Shown: positions 34,501 through 46,724, counted from the first letter of the stretch. The stretch is 64,000 nucleotides of DNA from Monarcha castaneiventris obscurior (GCA_026261815.1 JAMPIT010000417.1:1521501-1585500); one strand, 5' to 3'. Made by a program: numbers and translations. The notes: generated by a model not told the origin, from the sequence alone.

Positions 34501-37500
34501 AACAAAGCCCCCATTCACAGTAAGATTTTGCTATGGATTTACATTAGTTTGAGATTATGTTCTGGAAAAATTATAAAAGCTCCTGAAAAATGTAAGCAGC
34601 AGTGACCAGTGTGCCTGAAAGTAGAGGACTGTGCTGGAGGGAAAAGAAAGCACAGTGTGGAAGTTGCACCCTTCGTGAACTCAAGCTTTTTACTAGCCTG
34701 GCAGAGGCCCTCCTGTGTGTCCTTCATTTACTGGAGCAGGTCACATGTTCCACTGGAAAGCTCATGCTCCCTCCTGTCACGTCTGCTTCCATCTGTAACA
34801 TCACCAGCAACCACCTGGAGTAGAAAAAGTAATAGACTGTCCTCAGGAAAGATAAGGCATGTTTAAAAATGTACACAAAACATGGCTGCTAATTTGGACC
34901 AAACGCACTCAGTCAAATCAGCGATAGGAACGTGGGACAGGGAAGTAAAGGTGGGATTGTTTGGCTGGCTTTTCCTTATAGAAGGACAGCTAAAGCTCGA
35001 GCACCACAGTACCACTTGATTCTAAAGATCCTGGGGAGTGATTTCCTCCAAGATTAGTTCTGTTTGACTTAGGATTGCTTTGTGCCTGCCAGCACAAAAA
35101 TCCTGTCATAACGCAGGCAAAGGTAGGACAGAAATTTCATTCTTGTTCCACTTTAGGTGCACTCTTACCTGCTGTTCTGTCTGACACAAAAGATAGGTCC
35201 GATGGCTACATGCATCCTTTCCTTCCTTACCAGAACAAAGGCTGATCTGCAGCAGCAGGTTTTGCAGCTCCCTTCTGTCTAGGATCATGTGGCATGAAAT
35301 GCTGGGGAAAAATTCTGCTGTGCCTCAGGCATCTTTCCAGATCACATTTATTCACAGAGGGATAATTTATCAGAGAAATGAGCTCTGAAGAGACTACTAA
35401 AATCAGTGTTAAGATTTTGAAATACAGGGCAATGGCATCGAAAGTCAGAAAATACGTCTAGCCCAAACTCACACTTTATAAAAGGCTTTGCATATTTTGT
35501 AATAATTATGGGTATTTTTTCCTTTCCTCCATTCATTTATAAAGACAGAGAGATAATAACAAACTTAAGCAAATCTGAATTTGGTTACACAAAGCCATCT
35601 GTTAATTCTGGTATATGGCAGTAGAGGGCATCTAAGGACTTCAAGTCACATATGGTAAGGGATTAAAATCAGATGGCTGAAGGAGTTAGTGCTCTCCCCC
35701 CGAGCCATTCACCCCACCCCAGAACAGAATTGCCACCTCATGAGCAAACAGCTCACAAGGCTGCTCCTGATCAATGGCAATTTGGAGCCACACTGAAACT
35801 GGCATTCATCTTAAAACCAGTTTGAAAGCTGAAGTTGTTTAGGAGGAGACGCATGAGTTAATTTCTCTTTCCTGCTGCAGGCAGGGCTCTGTCAGAGCCA
35901 CAGGATGGTTTTGGATACAGTACAGGGGGAGATACTGCTTCAAACAATCTGTCCAATTTTATCTACTACTCTTTGAGCTTTAATTTCCACATACCTGGAA
36001 AAACTGCTTACAGGAGGAGCAAGCAATTCTGGGAATGGACAGGCTGTGCCAAGAAAGGGCGAACTGTGGACCAATGCTCTTTCCTTAACCAGAAAGAGTA
36101 GCCCTGTGTCTGTTTCCTCTCTTGAGCCTAAAAAATGCCAGCCTGTCTGGCCTGTATTTCAGTTCACCTCCTCCCGTTATGCCAATCAGATACAGGACGA
36201 TGCGCTGAGCCATCCTAACAAAAAGCAAGCACTAATCCTGGAAAATAGAGAGAAGGTAGTTGGCAGCTAGTACTGTTTTCTTGTCATCTGTCCAGGTTTG
36301 TATGACATTCCATATCCAGCCTCTCTTTATACTGATGCAGGGAAAGCAGCCATGCTTATCTTGAGCCAAAAGAAGCCAACACGTCAGAGGCAGGTTAAGT
36401 TCATTACCTGACACAAATACTTAATGCACTCATCTGAAAAATGTATTTGAGCCCAGCAGCATATTCACGTGCAACAGGCAACATATTTTAAATTAACTGT
36501 AAGAAGTTTAAAGTTATATAAATACATTAGTAAACATTGATTATCCTGTTATTCAAACTCCTAAATACTGCAACATGTCAGGCCTTATGCTGAAGTCTAT
36601 TATAGCCTTAGCCTGAAATTTAAAAGTGGCTCATGCCCAGAAAAAGGTTCAACAACTCATTTAATGATTCACAGTACTCCTAAAATGATATTCATCTGTC
36701 TGCTCTCCATGGCAGCACTTTCAGTCATAAACACTTAATTGCAGGAATTCATCCTCAAGGCCAAATAGCTCTGGGTGAATTAAACTATTCTTAATGTAAG
36801 AACTAGAACAGTGATTTAAAATTAATCTTTTTCTGATAGGAGGCCATTTATTCAGAAACATATAACCCAGTTTGTACTTCATCTTCACTTTACTTTTCAC
36901 TCAAAAATCTCCGTTTTAGAGATAGCCACTGCATCACCTGTTTTAATTTTCCTTATTAGTTTCAAACTGACTCTCTGCCAACAAAGGAACTTCAATTACT
37001 TATGGATTGGCAAAGCATAGGAGAGCTGCCTTCATGCTGTCTGTCAGGAAAACGTTTTTCACAGACATTACTTGCTCTCTTTTACTTTGAGGCGCAGGAC
37101 TCGCAACTGGCAGGAAAACATCTCAAGACTCCTCAAGCATAAAAGTCTTGTTTTTCCTGGCAGCATCTAGGACAAGAATGCAAGATTTCACAGTGCGTTC
37201 AGCTGTGCTATCTCTAGGATTTTTCTAAAACAAAGACAGGAGTGTATGTTTCTCTAAAAATCCAGAACTCCAGAGAGCATGGTTCTGAACTTGTGTGTGT
37301 GTAGGTGTACGTGCATACATACACCTATATGCTCTTTCTCAGCCAAAAAAAATAGGTTAATAAATATTACCATCACAGCATTTTATGCTACAATCTGAAC
37401 ATTAAAATCCATATCAAATATTATCCTAGCAGCTGTTTGAAAAGACACTATCAGAAGTGGTCCCTTCCAGCAGTCCTTTTTTCTACCATGTTCATGACAA

Positions 37501-40500
37501 GGAAGCATGACAGGGAAGAAAATGCTATCAAAGCATATATATTTACAACTTATTCTCCAGCAATATTTAGCCAGTTTTAGTCAGAGTGAAACTGGATAAT
37601 TCACAAAATAACATAGCGTTAGACCAGAATTCTGCTGTTTTTAAAGAATCCTAACATAGCATAAAGTAAAAACTGCTGTGTAAATTATCCTTCTTTTTTT
37701 TTTTATGCTTAGTACCCTATGTCACCACAGTCTACTTTTCCTTTACTTGTCTGTCCAAAGTATTTTTATGTTATTTTGGTTTTACCTTTAATTGTAAATA
37801 GTAAATTGGAGAAACTAAGCAAGCACTACATTCAATCATTTTCACTGAAGATCCCAAGTGTGTCTAGGTAACCTTTTACTCAATGCAGTTGAGGCCTTTA
37901 CTTTTAAATAGTAGATAGCACAGGATGAGACAAGAGATGGACTTAAATGCCACCTTTTTATGGTCAGTTTCATGCTTGTCAGTGATTATCTGTCTACCTG
38001 TCCACAGAACAAAAGGGAATGATCCTTCAACTGTCTCTGAAAGAAAATAATCTGGATGTTATTTCAAAGTACTACTCTCTTGGTGCCGTCTTTTGATGTT
38101 TGCTTTTAAATTACAGGAGTTGGTTTCCTTTTAGAGCACCCCTGATTTACAAAAATTATTCACTGAATTCTTTTATTATTCTCCCTTACCAAAAGTATAT
38201 TATCCAGAAAGGCAAAGCATTCACATGTGAATAGATAAAAATGGCAGGAAATAAGGTGGCAGCTGGTAAAGAGTAAAACTGTTTGGTATAAATCATAATC
38301 TAATTCATCAAAACATTCTGTTCCTCAGGCAGCTGGAAAGAGCAGGATGATCCCATACACTAAAATATTTGCTTTCTCTATGTTTTATTTATTATGTTGT
38401 AGGAACTCTTTGTGAAATAAGCAAACCTTTCTCCTAATTGCCAAGTGAGAAATCTTCTAAGAGTTCACACTGCAGACCTTGTTTGTCCTGTGCAGTTACA
38501 ATTAACTCATTCCAGTTTGCTGGAGCTAAAGGCTCAATATTCTTACTTCTCTGCTCAAGAGCCAGACTGTAATCCCAGGACAGGGAGAAACCGTGGCAGC
38601 TGTACACTGTTATTTAGACTAGGTCAGGTAAACAGTTGTCAAAACACGGTCAGTAAGTAGTTGTATGTGATAAGCAATAGCTGTCCTTTTAACTGAAGGG
38701 GATTTTAACTGACCAAAAGGTATGCCATGGATAATGGATATTCTGTGCTGCATCTTTGGGAAGCTAAGGATGCAGAGAGCAAGGAAAGGCCCCTTGTATT
38801 CTTCCAGGTAGCTAGGTAAATCTCTCTTACTTAATCAGCAAATCTTTTCAGTGAATCAGAGCAAATTTAGCAAAATCAGCTGGGTCAAAAAGACATTAGC
38901 CCTCCTCTGCTCACATCATACTATATAAATAAATCAGCGTACTAGCTCTCCAGTAAACTTGGCATACTTTTCAGGAACACAGTGAAAATCATTTCTAGTA
39001 ACAGGCACTTCGCCGGACTGTAAAAACGTTGTTGCCTCCTTCCTAGGTCATGAAAGGGATTTTTGCCTAAAGGAAAAATAAAAAATAAATTCACTCATCC
39101 TTCCCTGTCTTAAGCATATTCATTTGTAATCAAGTCAGAAACAATATATTCTGCTTGTGAATTTCCAGAACTCTTAATGTTCATACTTTCACTACTAATA
39201 CAATACTTGATTAAAATTATCTACAACATGGATGATATACAGTCAGAACCAAAATGTTCATGAGTAGTAGAAAGTTTCAGGAAAAAAAAATTAGGGATTG
39301 CTTAGGTTTGTGCCTTTCATCTCCAGTTGGGTGATATGCCTCTAAAACTGGCTCAGAAGCATTCATATTTGTATATGTACAGGCAATGTTTATCCTATAA
39401 TTGCTACCCCAAAACATACAGATTAAAAAGAAATAAAGCATTTGGTGTGAATTGTACATAAAAATTTTAAATCCCCACTTGTATATAGTTTTTGTATTAG
39501 TGACTTTTTTAGAAGAATTACTGTTTGTTACATGGCAGATTTAAAAACCCTTATTTTGTTTACATGATGGAAGGCTAAGTTTTCTGAGTCTGCTCCTTCT
39601 TTTCTCTTTCTCCATTTCACATCTTTCTCCAACTCCATTCTGATTTTTATAAAGTAAAACCCTTAAGGCAGACCAAACTTGTATTAAATATCCCAGTGCC
39701 AAAGAAGCTAAAAGTAGCTTTAAGTATTTTCATGCACTACATATGGCCCATAGTCCCAAAAGTAATTTAATTTAGTCACCTTTTCTTACCCTTACAACTA
39801 TTTTTTTTTTCTCCCCTGTGACTGTATGGAAGACTCATGCAGACAGAGGAGAAAAACAGCAACTAACATTGTTGAAAGAAACAGTGAAATACAACTGTAC
39901 TCCACCGAGGCTATAGCACTTTCAGATGTCTCAAGCCAGAGAAATAAAGGTAACTGTGCACCAGAGTACTCTTATGAGGTGCCAATATTGTCATTTAAAG
40001 ATCGATTTGCAGTTTTTAAGTTAGAATTTCATTACTCTTGTAAGTTTATCAGATATTCAATGCTATTTTTAAGAGACATTAAGTTCTCATGAAAAAAAAT
40101 TAACAGAACTCTGTTTAGGAAAGATCCTGCTGATATACTGCCTATTTAATTTTTATGCTACCTTTGTCATAACAATATCTGAAGTTTTAAGTAACAAACA
40201 TTTATTACATTCTTCTGTTCTTGGTTCTCATTCACCACATAAATCATGGTCTTCCTCTCTTCTGCCTTTATAGCAGCCAGCTGTGGTTTTAGAAACAAAT
40301 TATTATGACTTCAAGTGACGAATAAACAGCAGAAGCAAAGGAAGTCTTGAGATACTACCCACATAAAAATCCCATTAATAAAATAACATAGGAAAAGAGA
40401 ACTACGGCAAAGCTGTAAAAAAGCAACTTTGCATCTAGACAGGACGTATTCCTTTTCTCCAAGATGCATTAGTGAACTTTAAAGAAATAACCCTAATTTG

Positions 40501-41562
40501 AACACTATGATATCAGAATATTTTTTGAGCAAAAGCTCTGTGCCTACATATTCAGAATTATTTTAGTAGTAAAAATAGATTTGTATTAATTTTTTATTGT
40601 TCTTCTGAACATAGTGAAGTCCGTGCCATTCCAAAAAAGTAATAGAGGTTTTTTGCAAGATCTCACGTCATAGGTAGCTGAACTGTCAACTAGATTTCAA
40701 GGGGCACAAACCTATTCTCTCCCCTCTTCACATCTGTCCAACGAAAAAACTTAGCGGGGATTCCGCAATCATCACTGGAGGCTGGATCTGAGGCTATCTG
40801 AACTTCACAGACAAAAACAGGAACAAGAATGACCTTCAAGACCTAAATTGCTTTAAACCATTTCTAAGAACGCTTAAGAAAGCCTGTGTTTGTTACTCAG
40901 ACCTCATTTTAAATCCGTGCTGCAGCCAGTGATTAAAACCACCTTTTTTTCATAAACTGAATAAATTAAATTCAAAAGTACCCAGGCATTACAAACAGAT
41001 GAAATCATACTGACCAATATTTCACTTAACAAAGTAGATTTTTTTTTCTCAGATGAACCTACTTAATTACTGAATAAAAAACTTAATTTTTAAGATAATT
41101 TTTAAGATATTAATTCTCTTATCCCCTGATGCTTAAGAATTATAAGCAATAACTGTTTATAAAATCCTTCATGAACAGTCCTTATTTTTTTCTTTTAAAG
41201 AAACGTTGTCTTTCAGACGTTACTGGGGAGTGCGACCCAAGGCAGCATCTCAATGTGGGAGCTTTCCCTGTGCAAGGGAGCTGCTCCGCTCCCTCAGGCA
41301 GAGAGTCCAGCCTAATACATATTCATTTACTTCTCTGATAACAAAGGCTCCCTTTCCCCCTCCCGCCCCGATTTTTAAAGATACTATCTTGTATTTATTT
41401 ATACGTTTGGGTTTCTCTCTTGAAATCTTTAAAAAGACACCTTTTAATCCTTCTCCCGTCAATTCTACCTCCCAGATACCCCCGTGCAATTTGCAAGGAG
41501 CCCTGACCTGCAGCCAAGGGCTGGGGTGAGACTATTACGGCTACCTTTGCTTTGTTTCCCCT

Positions 41563-41630
41563 CTTTTCTTTTCTTTTCTTTCCTTTTTTTTTTTTTTTCT
41601 TTTGTGTGTGTGTATGTGTGTCTCTTTCTA
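41563..41630. repeat. Pyrimidine tract and TG microsatellite
   Basis: TTTTCTTTTC repeats and a poly-T run are followed by alternating TG (GTGTGTGTGTATGTGTGT). The tract sits at the left edge of the SOCS2 CpG island and explains the low-complexity open frames there. Confidence 0.92.
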
Positions 41631-42298
41631 AAGTCGGCTCGGGGCCGCCGGGGCGGCGGCAGGAGGTGGCTGGTGACCGAGCAGCACCCACGGCGCAATC
41701 AACCATCTTTACGCTGAAAAACAGCCTCGTGGTTATTAAAAAAAAATAATAATAATTTCTTTAAAAGGGGGGGGGAGGGGGAGGAAATCGGCGCGCGCAT
41801 CGGCGGGCAATGGCTGTTTGTAGCAACGAGGTATTTAGCGCCGGAGGGTGAAGGGGGGTGGAGACCAGGGTGGGGTGTCCCAGGAGCTTCGGCCGCCGCA
41901 AGTCGCTGGCAGAGAGCTGCTGGCACCGGCCCCTGCCGCGCTCCCGGCCCCGCGGGCGGGCCCCGCCGCCGCGCTCAGGTGCCCGCGGCCGCTGGCCCGG
42001 GCAGGCCGGGCACCCCTCGCCCCGCCGGCCCCGGCACGGGGGCTGCGCTCCGCGCCCGCCGCTTCCCCCGCGGGCGGAGCGCACGGCCCCGCCGGCCCGG
42101 TCCCTCCGCCGCCCCGGGCACTGACCTGCGCGTCGCCCGCGGCTCCGCGGGAGGAGGAGGAGGAGGAGGCGGGGGGGCCGCGGGGCAGCGTTCGGCGGCC
42201 GCTGCCCCGGCGTGACAGGGGCGGCGGCTCGGTGCGTCGGCCCCGGCTGGCCGCGATCGCGGCGGAGGCGCCGGAGCGGGTCCTGTCACATGATGCGG

Positions 42299-42318
42299 TT
42301 CCTGGAAAGTTCCTGGAA
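42299..42318 (+). promoter_or_regulatory. SOCS2: Tandem STAT5-type GAS sites upstream of SOCS2
   Basis: Two identical perfect TTCNNNGAA motifs, TTCCTGGAA, lie at 42299-42307 and 42310-42318 with starts 11 bases apart, about one helical turn. SOCS2 is a known growth-hormone/STAT5 target that feeds back on JAK-STAT signalling, and paired GAS sites permit STAT5 tetramer binding. The site is about 2 kb before the start codon and roughly 300 bases before the proposed exon 1 donor. Confidence 0.8.
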
Positions 42319-42339
42319 AGCAGCCTTTGTATGTAACCA

Positions 42340-42625
42340 TCCCGGGAGGGGGGAGCGGCGGGGGCAGGATGCCCTCGCCTCGCAATCAAAGGCGAGCAGA
42401 CCGCCCGCGCCGGGGAGAGGGGGGGGAGCGGAGGGTGTTGTTTCCCCAGGAGCACCATCTTCCTCCGGCAGCCTCTGTCCGCCCCAGCACAGCCTCGACA
42501 CTTCTCCACGGCGGCGGGTGCTGCGTCCCCCCGGCCCCCCGACGCCGCCGGGAGCCAGAACAACCTGACCGCCCTACCTCCAGGCGGCGGCAGCGGCGGC
42601 CCCAGCCCCGTCCCGCCGAGCCCGG
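42340..42625 (+). other. SOCS2: Probable SOCS2 5' untranslated exon 1
   Basis: A consensus donor G|GTGAGT (GT at 42626) lies at the right distance below the STAT5-type sites inside the CpG island. A non-coding first exon followed by two coding exons matches the usual SOCS2 organisation. The left border (transcription start) is a guess, and no transcript evidence is available. Confidence 0.4.
42344..42435 (+). other. G-run clusters (possible G-quadruplexes)
   Basis: Plus-strand G runs at 42344-42346, 42348-42353 and 42360-42364, and again at 42412-42415, 42419-42426 and 42433-42435, have short loops. They begin about 25 bases after the STAT5-type pair. A further G9-A-G5 run lies at 41767-41781. 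Confidence 0.5.
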
Positions 42626-44123
42626 GTGAGTCCCCTTGTCGTCGCCCCGCTTCGTTCGGTGCCCTGCAGCGCTTCGGGAGCCGGCAGCCCGCTGGCCCGC
42701 TCCCGGTACGGCGCTGCCGACCGGCGGGATGGAGGCTCCCCCGCAGCCGGCGGCAGGCTGCTCCGGCGCTCCTCGCCTCGGCCGGGGGACGCCCGGCTGC
42801 AGCCAGCCGCCGCCGCCTCGCAAGCCTTCCGTCCTCACCGAACTCCCGTGGGCGGCGGCCCTTCGCGGCTGGGCGCTCCCGGAGCCTCCCTTTCACAAGG
42901 GGTCGCGCCCGGACACCGCTGGCAGGGCTGCTCCCACCTGCGCTCGTCGGCCCCGCACCCGCAGCCTCTCCGGTGGCAGGCGCACCTGCGCCCGGTCCCC
43001 GAGCCGGCGGCGGGAGCTTCTGTGCGGGGGAAGGAGGGGATGGGCTTTGCTGAGGGGTTCCCGCGTGTGTGCCTGCATATGGTTGGATAGAAACCCATCA
43101 GAGCACCCTATCAGTTGCCACTACAGTTTAATTTGGAAAAGTTTCTGAGCTCCGCCGCGGAACTTGTTACGGGAGGAACCACCTCAGCATAAGCCCTCAC
43201 CTGGCGGCTGCTGCGCACTCGGAGGCAGAGACTGCCCGGTTCGCAAGCACCGGCGGGGTGAGCCCCGTCCCGCTGCTCCGGCCAAGCCGGCTAGGCTCCC
43301 CCTCGCTGCTATTGCCCGGCTTTGTGTCGGTGATCTGACGGTGCTCCCAGGAGAGAAGAGGTTCTTTTTGTCCCTCCCGTTCGCTTCAGCCAAGAGGAAA
43401 GATTTTTTTGTTTCCCTAATATCAGCATTTAATGGAGCGGGAAAAGCATATTTCCTGCCCCGCGCTAATTATATCGCGTCCTCCACCGCGCTGCCCCTTC
43501 CGTTCCCCAGTGGCTGGCGAGCCCTCGGAGCCGGCACTGCCGGCACACCCGCCCCTCAGCTCCTCGGGTCCGCCGCTGCCCGAAAGGAGGTCTCCCACCC
43601 CGGGAGCACGGCCCACGCCGGGGTCCCGTTCCTAGAGCCACGACTTCGCGGATGACCTTACTGAAAGGCGTTACCGCACCGTCCGTACGCACCGCAGCGT
43701 GCAGCCCGGGCAGTGCCGGGGCTGGGACCTCTGCCCCGCTCTGCTGGTTACCCCTCCTATCTCATACCTTTACGTGCTCGGCTCTCTCCCACGACCTCCT
43801 CCCTTCCCAAAAGTCGGGAGCTGCCGGACGGGCTTGTCTGTCCCAGCTGAGGGAGCGGGTCAGCAGGCTCCCCTTTGCAATAAAGCGAGACCACCTTCTC
43901 GGGCCGCCGCCACCACCGAGTCCCCGGCGGAGAGGAGCCGAGGACAGGCTGGGCAGCGGGGGGGAGGAGATGTCCCTCCCCCGCTCCGCCGGGAGGTGAT
44001 CGCTCGCCTCGGGTCCCTCCTCTGGATGCTGGGAAGTTCCGAAGCGGGATCGCCAGAAACACGCTCTGCGTCGGGAGCGCCTCTCGCGGGGCTCGCCGCT
44101 AACCACGCTCTCTCGGCTCGCAG

Positions 44124-44258
44124 GCGGCGCCCGGGCCGGGGGCCGGGACGATGCGCCCGGCTCGGCGGTGAACCCCGCGGCGGCGAAGCGGAGCCCTCTC
44201 CTGCCGGCAGCCCCCGACCTGCGTGCGAGCGGGGCCGCGCCCGCCGCCGCCGCCGCCC
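44124..44258 (+). other. SOCS2: Probable SOCS2 5' UTR part of exon 2, with uORF
   Basis: The acceptor CTCTCTCGGCTCGCAG ends at 44123, giving a 135-base leader before the start codon. It contains a complete six-codon upstream ORF (ATG at 44151-44153, TGA at 44169-44171, peptide MRPARR). The acceptor choice is inferred from the pyrimidine tract. Confidence 0.45.
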
Positions 44259-44403
44259 ATGACCCTGCGCTCCGCCGAGTCCCTGGAGAGCGCGGAGAGC
44301 TCCGGGGAGCGCTGGGGGCACCCCGGGGCGGCGGCGCCCGTGGCCGAGGAGTGCCGTGAGGCGGAGCAGCTGGCCGCGGCTATGGAGGAGCTGCGGCGGG
44401 CAG
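44259..44403 (+). CDS. SOCS2: SOCS2 coding exon 1
   Basis: Codes residues 1-48 plus one base, ending GGGCAG|GTAAGC. It starts MTLRSAESLESAESSGERWG and runs to the helix EAEQLAAAMEELRRA. The exon lies within the CpG island and is GC-rich, unlike the AT-leaning second coding exon. Confidence 0.95.
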
Positions 44404-45783
44404 GTAAGCCGGGGCCGCCGGGAAGGGGAAAGCGCCCGGGGCGGCGGCGCTGTTCGGGGGGAGGCAGAGCGGCGCGGCGAGAGGGGATCCCCGCCGGGCC
44501 GAGAGGGGACCCGGGCGGCGGTGCCACGCTTGGCCATCGCCGCCCGCCGCTGCGGGGTCGCGTTCCCGAGGCGGAGAGGGGCGGCGACGACTCCGACCTT
44601 CCGCGGACTGCGGCGGCCGAAGCGAAAGCGCCGGCAGCGCCGCGTCCCGGCGGCAGCCCGGGATCTGCGGCCGGGCGAGGGCCGGGCGCTGCCGCCGGCC
44701 GGGGCGGCCGCGGAGCCGCATCCCCTCGGCCCCGCGTACCTGCGCTCCCCTGGCCGGCGTGGCGGCGGCTCCCCGGCCCCGCAGGACGCGGGGCTTGGCT
44801 GCCGGCGGAGGGAAGGGCTTTTTGTCTCCATCGCAGCTGCGCCAGGACCGCAGCCACCTCGCCGAAGTTGTTTTCTTACCCCTCGGCTTTCGATGGCCAG
44901 ACAAAACTCATTTCAAGAGCAGCACGCCCGGAGTTACCCGAAGCGGGCGTTGTGCGGGCTGCCAGCCTGTGCCTTGCGGAAGCAGCGCTGGCCCCGGCGG
45001 GAGAGCAGCGGGGAGCCGCGGGACCCGTCCCTGCTAATTCAGGGGCGGCCCGCCGAGCCGGCGGCTCCGCTGTCGGCTCTGCAGGACGCTGCGGGAAAGT
45101 TTCTGCATGTCTATGCATAGATACGAAAATAAAAAGTGACCTGGAAGGCTCTGTCAAAACGAGACTCATGGTAAAACAAATGATTTTAAATAGCAAATAA
45201 AAATTTACTCTGCCTGCAGGACTTTAGCTTTCAAACAACGAAAGAAATGGGTGACTAGAACTACAACAGCCAGAAAGCAGCTTTTTAAACAAACAGGAAT
45301 AAACAAATCCCTTCTTTGTCTCATCTTTTAACAGGCTGGTACTGGGGCAACATGACTGTTGCTGAAGCCAAAGAAAGATTACAGGACGCCCCCGAAGGGA
45401 CCTTTTTGGTTAGGGATAGTTCACATTCAGAGTATCTACTGACTATATCGGTAAAAACATCAGCGGGACCGACCAACCTACGTATAGAATATCAAGATGG
45501 CAAGTTTAGACTGGACTCTATCACTTGTGTCAGATCTAGACTTAAACAGTTCAACAGCGTTGTGCATTTGATTGAGTACTATGTTCTTATGTGCAAGGAC
45601 AGAACTGAAACACCTTCAAATGGAACAGTTCATCTTTACTTGAACAAACCCCTCTATACGTCTGCTCCATCTCTGCAACACCGCTGCAGGATAGCTATAA
45701 ACAAGAGCACAAATCAGATTTGGGAGCTGCCATTACCAACAAGACTGAAAGAGTACTTGAAAGAATATCAATACCAGGTATAA
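44259..45783 (+). CDS. SOCS2: SOCS2, suppressor of cytokine signalling 2 (complete coding exons)
   Basis: Two coding exons, 44259-44403 and 45335-45783, join to 594 bases, or 197 residues plus stop (human 198). SOCS2 is a cytosolic substrate receptor: its SH2 domain binds phosphotyrosine on targets such as the growth hormone receptor, and its SOCS box recruits Elongin B/C and Cullin-5 for ubiquitination. The N-terminal extension (1-48) contains an amphipathic helix before the SH2 domain. The SH2 domain starts at GWYWG (49-53) and contains GTFLVRDSS with the phosphotyrosine-binding Arg75. The SOCS box occupies about 162-197, with BC-box LQHRCR and the Cul5-box LPLP at 180-183, ending in YQV. 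The start matches the family MTLR. The loop KDRTETPSNGT is three residues shorter than the human equivalent. Confidence 0.98.
44404..45334 (+). other. SOCS2: SOCS2 intron between coding exons
   Basis: A 931-base GT-AG intron. The first half belongs to the CpG island and the second half is AT-rich. Stop-free frames reading through the donor (for example 44223-45200) are not separate genes. Confidence 0.93.
45335..45783 (+). CDS. SOCS2: SOCS2 coding exon 2 (SH2 and SOCS box)
   Basis: Follows the acceptor CATCTTTTAACAG. It codes residues 49-197 and ends GTA TAA with the stop at 45781-45783. It is the most conserved coding segment in the window. Confidence 0.98.
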
Positions 45784-46055
45784 ATATATTTTCTAAATGC
45801 CTCTAACACAGAGTAACTTTTGAATGCAATTCTTAAAATCAGCCAAAGAACTGAGTAACCAGTTGTACGACTCGGCATGGAATTCACTATCAAAACAGTG
45901 GCAGTTATGGGGGAAAGGTTTTTATTTCAGATGCTACAAAGGGAGACTTTATGTAAAATAATCCCAGTTTGCATCCTTGGGGGTTCAACAAGGTGGCATG
46001 CTATTCTTGCAAGGAGAGAGAAATCAGGAATCTGTCCAGATTGTGTTGCTTTGTC

Positions 46056-46061
46056 AATAAA
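46056..46061 (+). terminator. SOCS2: Candidate SOCS2 polyadenylation signal
   Basis: AATAAA about 270 bases after the SOCS2 stop codon, in TTGTCAATAAAATGCTG. Another AATAAA at 46763-46768 is an alternative that would give a 3' UTR of about 1 kb. The choice cannot be made from sequence alone. Confidence 0.4.
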
Positions 46062-46652
46062 ATGCTGCACTAACTATCAAATGCTTACTGAAGCAGTGGG
46101 ACCGGCAGAGACTGAGTAAGTGGTCAGAGATGTATGAGAGTTCACCAAGTATCTCAGTTGTCTGATTCCAAGATTAATTTGGTGCTGGTGTTCATATAAT
46201 CCTAAAAGCTTAACTAGATCACACTGATAATCTTGCTAAAGTTATGCAACTAATCAAATCCAGTCAGAAAAGTGATCATGTGTTCAGTTTTTATTGAACT
46301 ATTCTCCTGCTTTTCTGCAAGCAAAGGAGTGCTGTAAGTAATCAGTCTACAATATTGTTTTTCAAAGTTCTCTGAAAGCTGACCTTGAGAAGAAATGCAA
46401 CACCTTTCACAGGAACCCAGAATATTGCTGACAATACCAGATTGGTATCCCAGATTCCTTAACATGTTAACATCTTCACAGTGGTGATGTATCCATGCTA
46501 TTGCTATTAAGCCTCTTTTGGTTGAGGCTTTCGAACTGTATGCTTGCAGTTCCAATGTCAAAACATGGATATCAGCAGTTACAGCTGTCTTCTACAGTGT
46601 AGAATGTTTTCTTTAGCCTGTTTCCCAAAATATGGGGAAATAAGATGTGGAT

Positions 46653-46697
46653 TTTTTGTTTGTTTGTTTGTTTGTTTTTGAGGGGGTTGGTTTTCCC

Positions 46698-46724
<27 letters not shown>
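46653..46724. repeat. (TTTG)n microsatellite and poly-T
   Basis: Six or so TTTG repeats (46657-46680) followed, after a short G-rich spacer, by about 27 T bases (46698-46724). It lies in the possible long 3' UTR or immediate downstream region of SOCS2. Confidence 0.93.

Larger units (their letters stand above)
26130..41630. other. Intergenic region MRPL42-SOCS2
   Basis: About 15 kb of mostly AT-rich sequence with no gene recognised on either strand. It contains a CR1 fragment (28920-29095), a small CpG-rich patch (29200-29410), a C-rich tract (29600-29633), a T-rich tract (30273-30314), an A-tract (31173-31188) and a perfect 20-bp palindrome (31531-31550). A moderately GC-rich stretch at about 32410-32720 carries open frames but no recognisable product. 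Confidence 0.6.
41640..44900 (+). promoter_or_regulatory. SOCS2: Large CpG island of SOCS2
   Basis: About 3 kb of CpG-dense sequence covering the STAT5-type sites, the probable non-coding exon 1, intron 1 and coding exon 1 of SOCS2. Long stop-free frames occur on both strands (several exceed 300 codons), but they are compositional: alanine-, arginine-, glycine- and proline-rich with no domain. In human a divergent antisense transcript starts near this promoter; nothing here confirms or excludes an equivalent. Confidence 0.8.

Noticed and set aside
41835..42896. 353-codon minus-strand open frame in the SOCS2 island
   Set aside because: GC-driven absence of stops, no recognisable family, and it overlaps promoter elements of SOCS2.
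43860..45200. Frames of more than 300 codons on both strands around SOCS2 coding exon 1
   Set aside because: The minus-strand frame is a shadow of the CpG island. The plus-strand frame at 44223-45200 is in a different phase and reads through the SOCS2 donor.
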